A stretch of 64,000 nucleotides of DNA, taken from the NCBI RefSeq assembly GCF_900100015.1, contig NZ_FNDD01000020.1:34164-98163 (forward strand). The letters run 5' to 3'. Within the stretch, counting starts at the first letter, position 1. Every line of letters starts with the position of its first letter. The translations under genes were made by a program, and so were the position numbers. This DNA is from Vibrio xiamenensis (GTDB taxonomy: Bacteria > Pseudomonadota > Gammaproteobacteria > Enterobacterales > Vibrionaceae). Positions 60,900 through 64,000 of the stretch are shown here, one piece after another. The notes under the pieces were generated by a model, which saw only the letters and a list, made by a program, of their open reading frames with translations, was not told the DNA's origin and did no database searches.

Positions 60900-62124
60900 C
60901 AAAGCATCACTATTTGAAACTCTTAATCCGCCTCAACGTCTTTTAATGGGGCCTGGGCCAATCAATGCGTATCCGCGTGTGCATCAAGCAATTTCTCAAG
61001 CGCTGATTGGTCAATACGATCCAGTGATGACCGGGTACATGAATCAGGTTCAGGCGCTCTATCGTGGCGTATTTGAAACTCAAAACCAGCAAACCATGTT
61101 GGTTGATGGTACCGCGCGCTCGGGGATTGAAGCGGTGTTGGTGTCGGTGCTGCAACCGGGCGACAAAGTGTTAGTACCTGTGATTGGCCGCTTTGGTCAT
61201 TTATTGTGTGAGATCGCGCAGCGCGTGGGCGCAGTGGTTAAAACCATCGATATTGAATGGGGCGAAGTGTGCCCGGCAGAAAAAGTTGAACAAGCAATTA
61301 AGCAGTTCCAACCGAAACTTTTGGCGACGGTGCAGGGCGATACCTCGACCACAATGAATCAGCCGCTTAAAGAAATAGGCGAAATCTGTCAGCGCCATGG
61401 CGTGCTGTTTTACTGTGATGCGACCGCATCGATTGCCGGTAACGACCTTAAAGTCGATGAATGGCATCTGGATGCAGTGTCAGCGGGGTTGCAAAAATGT
61501 CTCGGCGGGCCTTCAGGTTCTGCGCCAATTACCTTAAGCGATCGCTGCGCTGAGGTGATCAATCGCCGTAAACATGTGGAAGCGGGTATTCGCGCTGATC
61601 ACCATGAAACCGGTGAGGATGCGATGATTCAGTCAAACTATTTTGATTTGGCGATGATCATGGATTACTGGGGGCCAGAGCGTCTTAACCACCATACCGA
61701 AGCAACCAGCATGCTCTACGCTGCGCGTGAATGTGCGCGTATTTTCCTTGAAGAGGGCGGCGATAAAGTGATTGCGCGCCATAAACAAGCGGGTGATGCA
61801 CTGGCCGCAGGGCTTCGCGCAATGGGGCTTGAGCTGTTTGGTAACCAAGCCTACAAGATGAATAACGTGGTTGGCGTGTATATTCCGGCCAACGTTGACG
61901 GCGATAAAATTCGCCTTGAGCTGCTGCACTGTTTTGGGATTGAAATTGGTACCTCGTTTGGCCCGCTACACGGCAAAATTTGGCGTATTGGCACCATGGG
62001 CTACAACGCGCGTCAAGAGTGCGTGCTCACCACATTAGCGGCGCTGGAGGCAATTTTGGTTAAACACAAAGCGGCCGTGACGCCGGGGCAAGCGGTAGCG
62101 GCCGCGATGGAATTTTACTGTTAA
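60892..62124 (+). CDS. hpxJ: ureidoglycine-glyoxylate aminotransferase (HpxJ)
   Basis: 410 residues, class V aminotransferase fold. The PLP lysine is Lys202 (VSAGLQKCLGGPSG), with GDTSTTMNQP and DATASIAG for the phosphate and ring pockets. HpxJ and PucG transfer the amino group of ureidoglycine to glyoxylate (or another keto acid), giving oxalurate and glycine. Start chosen where the ATG overlaps hpxW, with TTGGAG upstream. The adjacent HpxK makes the ureidoglycine. Confidence 0.9.
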   Translation: MTNKASLFETLNPPQRLLMGPGPINAYPRVHQAISQALIGQYDPVMTGYMNQVQALYRGVFETQNQQTMLVDGTARSGIEAVLVSVLQPGDKVLVPVIGRFGHLLCEIAQRVGAVVKTIDIEWGEVCPAEKVEQAIKQFQPKLLATVQGDTSTTMNQPLKEIGEICQRHGVLFYCDATASIAGNDLKVDEWHLDAVSAGLQKCLGGPSGSAPITLSDRCAEVINRRKHVEAGIRADHHETGEDAMIQSNYFDLAMIMDYWGPERLNHHTEATSMLYAARECARIFLEEGGDKVIARHKQAGDALAAGLRAMGLELFGNQAYKMNNVVGVYIPANVDGDKIRLELLHCFGIEIGTSFGPLHGKIWRIGTMGYNARQECVLTTLAALEAILVKHKAAVTPGQAVAAAMEFYC

Positions 62125-62143
62125 GTCATAACAAGGAGTGTGT

Positions 62144-63388
62144 ATGAGCCACAAGGACAGTATGACTGAGACAGAAAGTCGCGCGGCAAAAGTGATGCAG
62201 CGCGCCGACCGCATGGCAAGTTTTAGTGAAACCCCAGAGCATCTCACCCGTGCTTATTTGACCCCAGAACATAAATTAGCTCATGCTCAATTGGCGAGCT
62301 GGATGCTTGAAGCTGGGCTTGAAACGTGGCAGGACAGTGTTGGCAATCAGTGGGGACGTAAAGTCTCAGCCAATCCAACCATGCCGACGCTGATTTTGGG
62401 CTCGCACAGCGACACGGTCGCTAACGCGGGTAGGTACGATGGTAACTTAGGCGTACTGCTGGCACTTGAAGCACTCGAAGCGCTTGGTGATGTCGAGCTG
62501 CCGTATCACGTTGACGTGGTGGCGTTTGCTGATGAAGAGGGCACCCGTTTTAACACCACGCTGATCGGCTCAAGCGGTGTCGCCGGATGCTTTCAGCCAA
62601 GTTGGCTTGAGGTCGAAGATGCCAATGGCGTTTCAATGGCCAGTGCCATGGACAGTTTTGGTCTAGAGCCGCAAGTTGCAGGTTCGGATTCGCGTGTCGA
62701 TGAAGAGATTTTGGCCTACCTTGAAGTGCATATTGAGCAAGGGCCTGTGCTGGAAGCGCAGAACCTTCCTGTGGGTGTGGTGACTGGCATTGCGGGCGCC
62801 AAACGCTATGAAATGACAGTCAAAGGCATGGCAGGTCACGCCGGCACTGTGCCAATTGGTTTGCGCCAAGATGCGTTTTGCGGCGTGGCGCAGATGGTCA
62901 CCGAGATTGAAAATTACGCTCTTGAGCATGACATTGTCGCCACCGTCGGTAAATGTGAAGTCTTACCCGGCGCAGTGAATGTGATTCCGGGCGAAGTACG
63001 TTTTACGCTCGATATTCGCAGCTTATCGCAGCACCAGCTTGAAACGTGCTGTGAAACGCTACTGGAAAAATTGGCCGCGATTGCCAAGCTTCGCAGTTTG
63101 AGCTTTGAAAGTCGTAATATCTATCAAGCCCAAGCGGTATTGTGCGATGAAGTATTGCAGCATAAATGGGCCAACGTGGTTGAAAAGCACACTCAGCAAA
63201 CGGCGTGTTTCCTGCCAAGTGGTGCTGGTCACGATGCAATGGTCATGGCCCAAGTTGCCAATATTGGCATGTTGTTTGTGCGCTGCGATAAGGGCATCAG
63301 CCATCACCCGGCAGAAAGTGTCACCACGGAGGATGTCAGCGTCGCGCTCGATTGTTTTATCGATATGGTTCAATCATTTGCTCCGTAA
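62144..63388 (+). CDS. hpxK: allantoate amidohydrolase (HpxK, M20 type)
   Basis: 414 residues of the M20/AllC-type two-metal family. Ligand motifs: LGSHSDTVANAGRYDGNLG, FADEEGTRF, EVHIEQGPVLE and a late GAGHDAMVM with H. It hydrolyses allantoate to ureidoglycine, CO2 and ammonia. The ATG has AAGGAG five bases upstream. Last gene of the operon, with a strong terminator behind. Confidence 0.9.
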   Translation: MSHKDSMTETESRAAKVMQRADRMASFSETPEHLTRAYLTPEHKLAHAQLASWMLEAGLETWQDSVGNQWGRKVSANPTMPTLILGSHSDTVANAGRYDGNLGVLLALEALEALGDVELPYHVDVVAFADEEGTRFNTTLIGSSGVAGCFQPSWLEVEDANGVSMASAMDSFGLEPQVAGSDSRVDEEILAYLEVHIEQGPVLEAQNLPVGVVTGIAGAKRYEMTVKGMAGHAGTVPIGLRQDAFCGVAQMVTEIENYALEHDIVATVGKCEVLPGAVNVIPGEVRFTLDIRSLSQHQLETCCETLLEKLAAIAKLRSLSFESRNIYQAQAVLCDEVLQHKWANVVEKHTQQTACFLPSGAGHDAMVMAQVANIGMLFVRCDKGISHHPAESVTTEDVSVALDCFIDMVQSFAP

Positions 63389-63396
63389 CTTTGATC

Positions 63397-63424
63397 AAAA
63401 AGCCCCGAAATCTCGGGGCTTTTT
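63397..63424 (+). terminator. rho-independent terminator of the ureide operon
   Basis: AAAAAGCCCCGA / TCGGGGCTTTTT with a 4-base loop (AATC); strong on both strands. Confidence 0.9.
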
Positions 63425-63480
63425 ACTCTTCAGCTCTAAACCATTGCCTAGAGCAGTGGTGATGCTTTTCAATCCGTGAC

Positions 63481-63756
63481 TTATTGGTCGCTTGGTGGCG
63501 GACCTGGTGGACGGTGATCGGCAAACTCTTGTTCGGTGATTTCACCGTCGCCGTTTGCGTCGATATCGTCGAAATGGTCGCGGATTGGGCCATCGACTTC
63601 ATCAGAGGTTAGAACCCCGTCGCCGTTTTGGTCCATTTCACTAAAACTCGGTGGCTTACCGCCGCCTCCCGGTGGTGGGCTAGGACGATCATCGGCAAAA
63701 ACGGCAGTTGAAAATAGGACTGCAGAAACCGCTAGCCAAGATTTAATATTGTTCAT
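63481..63756 (-). CDS. small exported EF-hand protein
   Basis: 91 residues: signal peptide of about 21 residues (LFSTAVFA-DD), a Pro/Gly-rich stretch (RPSPPPGGGGKPPS), two EF-hand loops (DQNGDGVLTSDE and DANGDGEITEQE) with all Asp/Asn/Glu calcium ligands, and a Pro-rich end. A calcium-binding periplasmic or secreted protein of the vibrio EF-hand type; partner unknown. Monocistronic. It is convergent with the ureide operon. Confidence 0.85.
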   Translation of the reverse strand: MNNIKSWLAVSAVLFSTAVFADDRPSPPPGGGGKPPSFSEMDQNGDGVLTSDEVDGPIRDHFDDIDANGDGEITEQEFADHRPPGPPPSDQ

Positions 63757-63915
63757 TTTTTTGATTCCTTATCATACGGTCTGTGTTGATACAGACCTGT
63801 AGTAGAACTCAAAACCGATAAACAGTTCGCCAGTTTACGAAACTTTACAATTTGACCGTCAATTTCGAAAATAATTGTATGATTTACAGTCGCTTGGTTA
63901 TGTTGAGCGCACAAA

Positions 63916-63939
63916 AAAACGGGCCAATTGGCCCGTTTT
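63916..63939. terminator. bidirectional rho-independent terminator
   Basis: AAAACGGGCC - AATT - GGCCCGTTTT, perfect 10-bp stem with A and T runs, near the window end; it probably belongs to a gene beyond the right edge. Confidence 0.85.
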
Positions 63940-63966
63940 CAATCATCAAGGTTACTGGTTACACTT

Positions 63967-64000
63967 GCCTTAAAGCCTTAAAGCCTTAAAGCCTTAAAGC
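63967..64000 (+). repeat. 8-bp tandem repeat running off the window
   Basis: Unit GCCTTAAA, four full perfect copies and the first two bases of a fifth at the window edge. Copy number beyond the edge is unknown. Confidence 0.85.

Larger units (their letters stand above)
63757..64000. other. promoter of the EF-hand gene, terminator and tandem repeat
   Basis: About 240 bases to the window end. It holds the upstream region of the EF-hand gene, the terminator at 63916-63939 and the 8-bp repeat at 63967-64000. No further gene seen. Confidence 0.6.

Noticed and set aside
63967..64000. Possible start of a CRISPR array
   Set aside because: The 8-bp units are adjacent with no spacers, so this is a tandem repeat.
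1..64000. Genomic island or mobile element carrying the two catabolic loci
   Set aside because: No integrase, transposase, tRNA or attachment repeat is visible; horizontal transfer cannot be judged from this window alone.

Overview
The window looks like chromosomal DNA of a Vibrio-like marine gammaproteobacterium. The evidence is the style of the genes (a CSS/PDC-EAL phosphodiesterase, an NqrM maturation factor for the Na+-pumping NADH:quinone reductase, an MdlAB-type exporter pair, an EptA lipid A modifier), moderate base composition, short intergenic gaps and many classical rho-independent terminators. No rRNA, tRNA, CRISPR array, insertion sequence or phage gene was seen. The genus assignment is inference.

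Layout. 1-7.7 kb: a heterodimeric ABC exporter pair (mdlA-mdlB, minus strand), a YeeE/YedE sulfur-compound transporter and a c-di-GMP phosphodiesterase, separated by two AT-rich gaps. 7.6-25.8 kb: a full aerobic nicotinate (vitamin B3) catabolic locus: Mo-cofactor helpers (MocA-like, XdhC), the hydroxylase nicAB, the regulators nicS (TetR) and nicR (MarR), a four-gene branched-chain-type ABC importer that probably brings in nicotinate, the ring-cleavage dioxygenase nicX, and the divergent operon nicCDEF. Together they convert nicotinate through 6-hydroxynicotinate, 2,5-dihydroxypyridine, N-formylmaleamate, maleamate and maleate to fumarate. Two pairs of matching palindromes fit a NicS regulon (nicAB plus the ABC importer) and a NicR regulon (nicR plus nicC/nicX).

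26-29.7 kb: three peptidases of unrelated families (M17, DmpA/P1, M55). 29.8-38.4 kb: an nqrM-thioesterase-eptA group with a PmrA-like box in front of eptA and a truncated LTA-synthase-like membrane gene behind it; a NifX-like protein with a His/Cys tail, a DUF134 protein and a divergent S-adenosylhomocysteine-hydrolase-like gene; a voltage-gated K+ channel; small enzymes. 38.6-46.2 kb: a peptide/nickel-type ABC importer with both ATPase domains fused in one protein, then a MarR-EmrA-FUSC efflux operon with tandem palindromic operators.

46.3-63.4 kb: a second N-heterocycle locus, for ureides of purine breakdown (hpx type): NCS2 purine permease, hpxB/hpxA/hpxS (allantoinase, racemase, GntR regulator), an NCS1 allantoin-type permease, and a 10-kb operon with a polar amino-acid-type ABC importer, an RpiR regulator, an SBF-type carrier, an amidase, a gamma-glutamyltransferase-fold hydrolase (HpxW), the ureidoglycine aminotransferase HpxJ and allantoate amidohydrolase HpxK. 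TTGTATACAA boxes flank hpxS and the NCS1 gene and lie in front of the NCS2 gene, predicting one HpxS regulon. The window ends with a small exported EF-hand protein and an 8-bp tandem repeat that runs off the edge.

Taken together, the window pairs two nitrogen-rich heterocycle catabolic loci, each with its own importers and two local regulators, and flanks them with ordinary envelope and transport genes.
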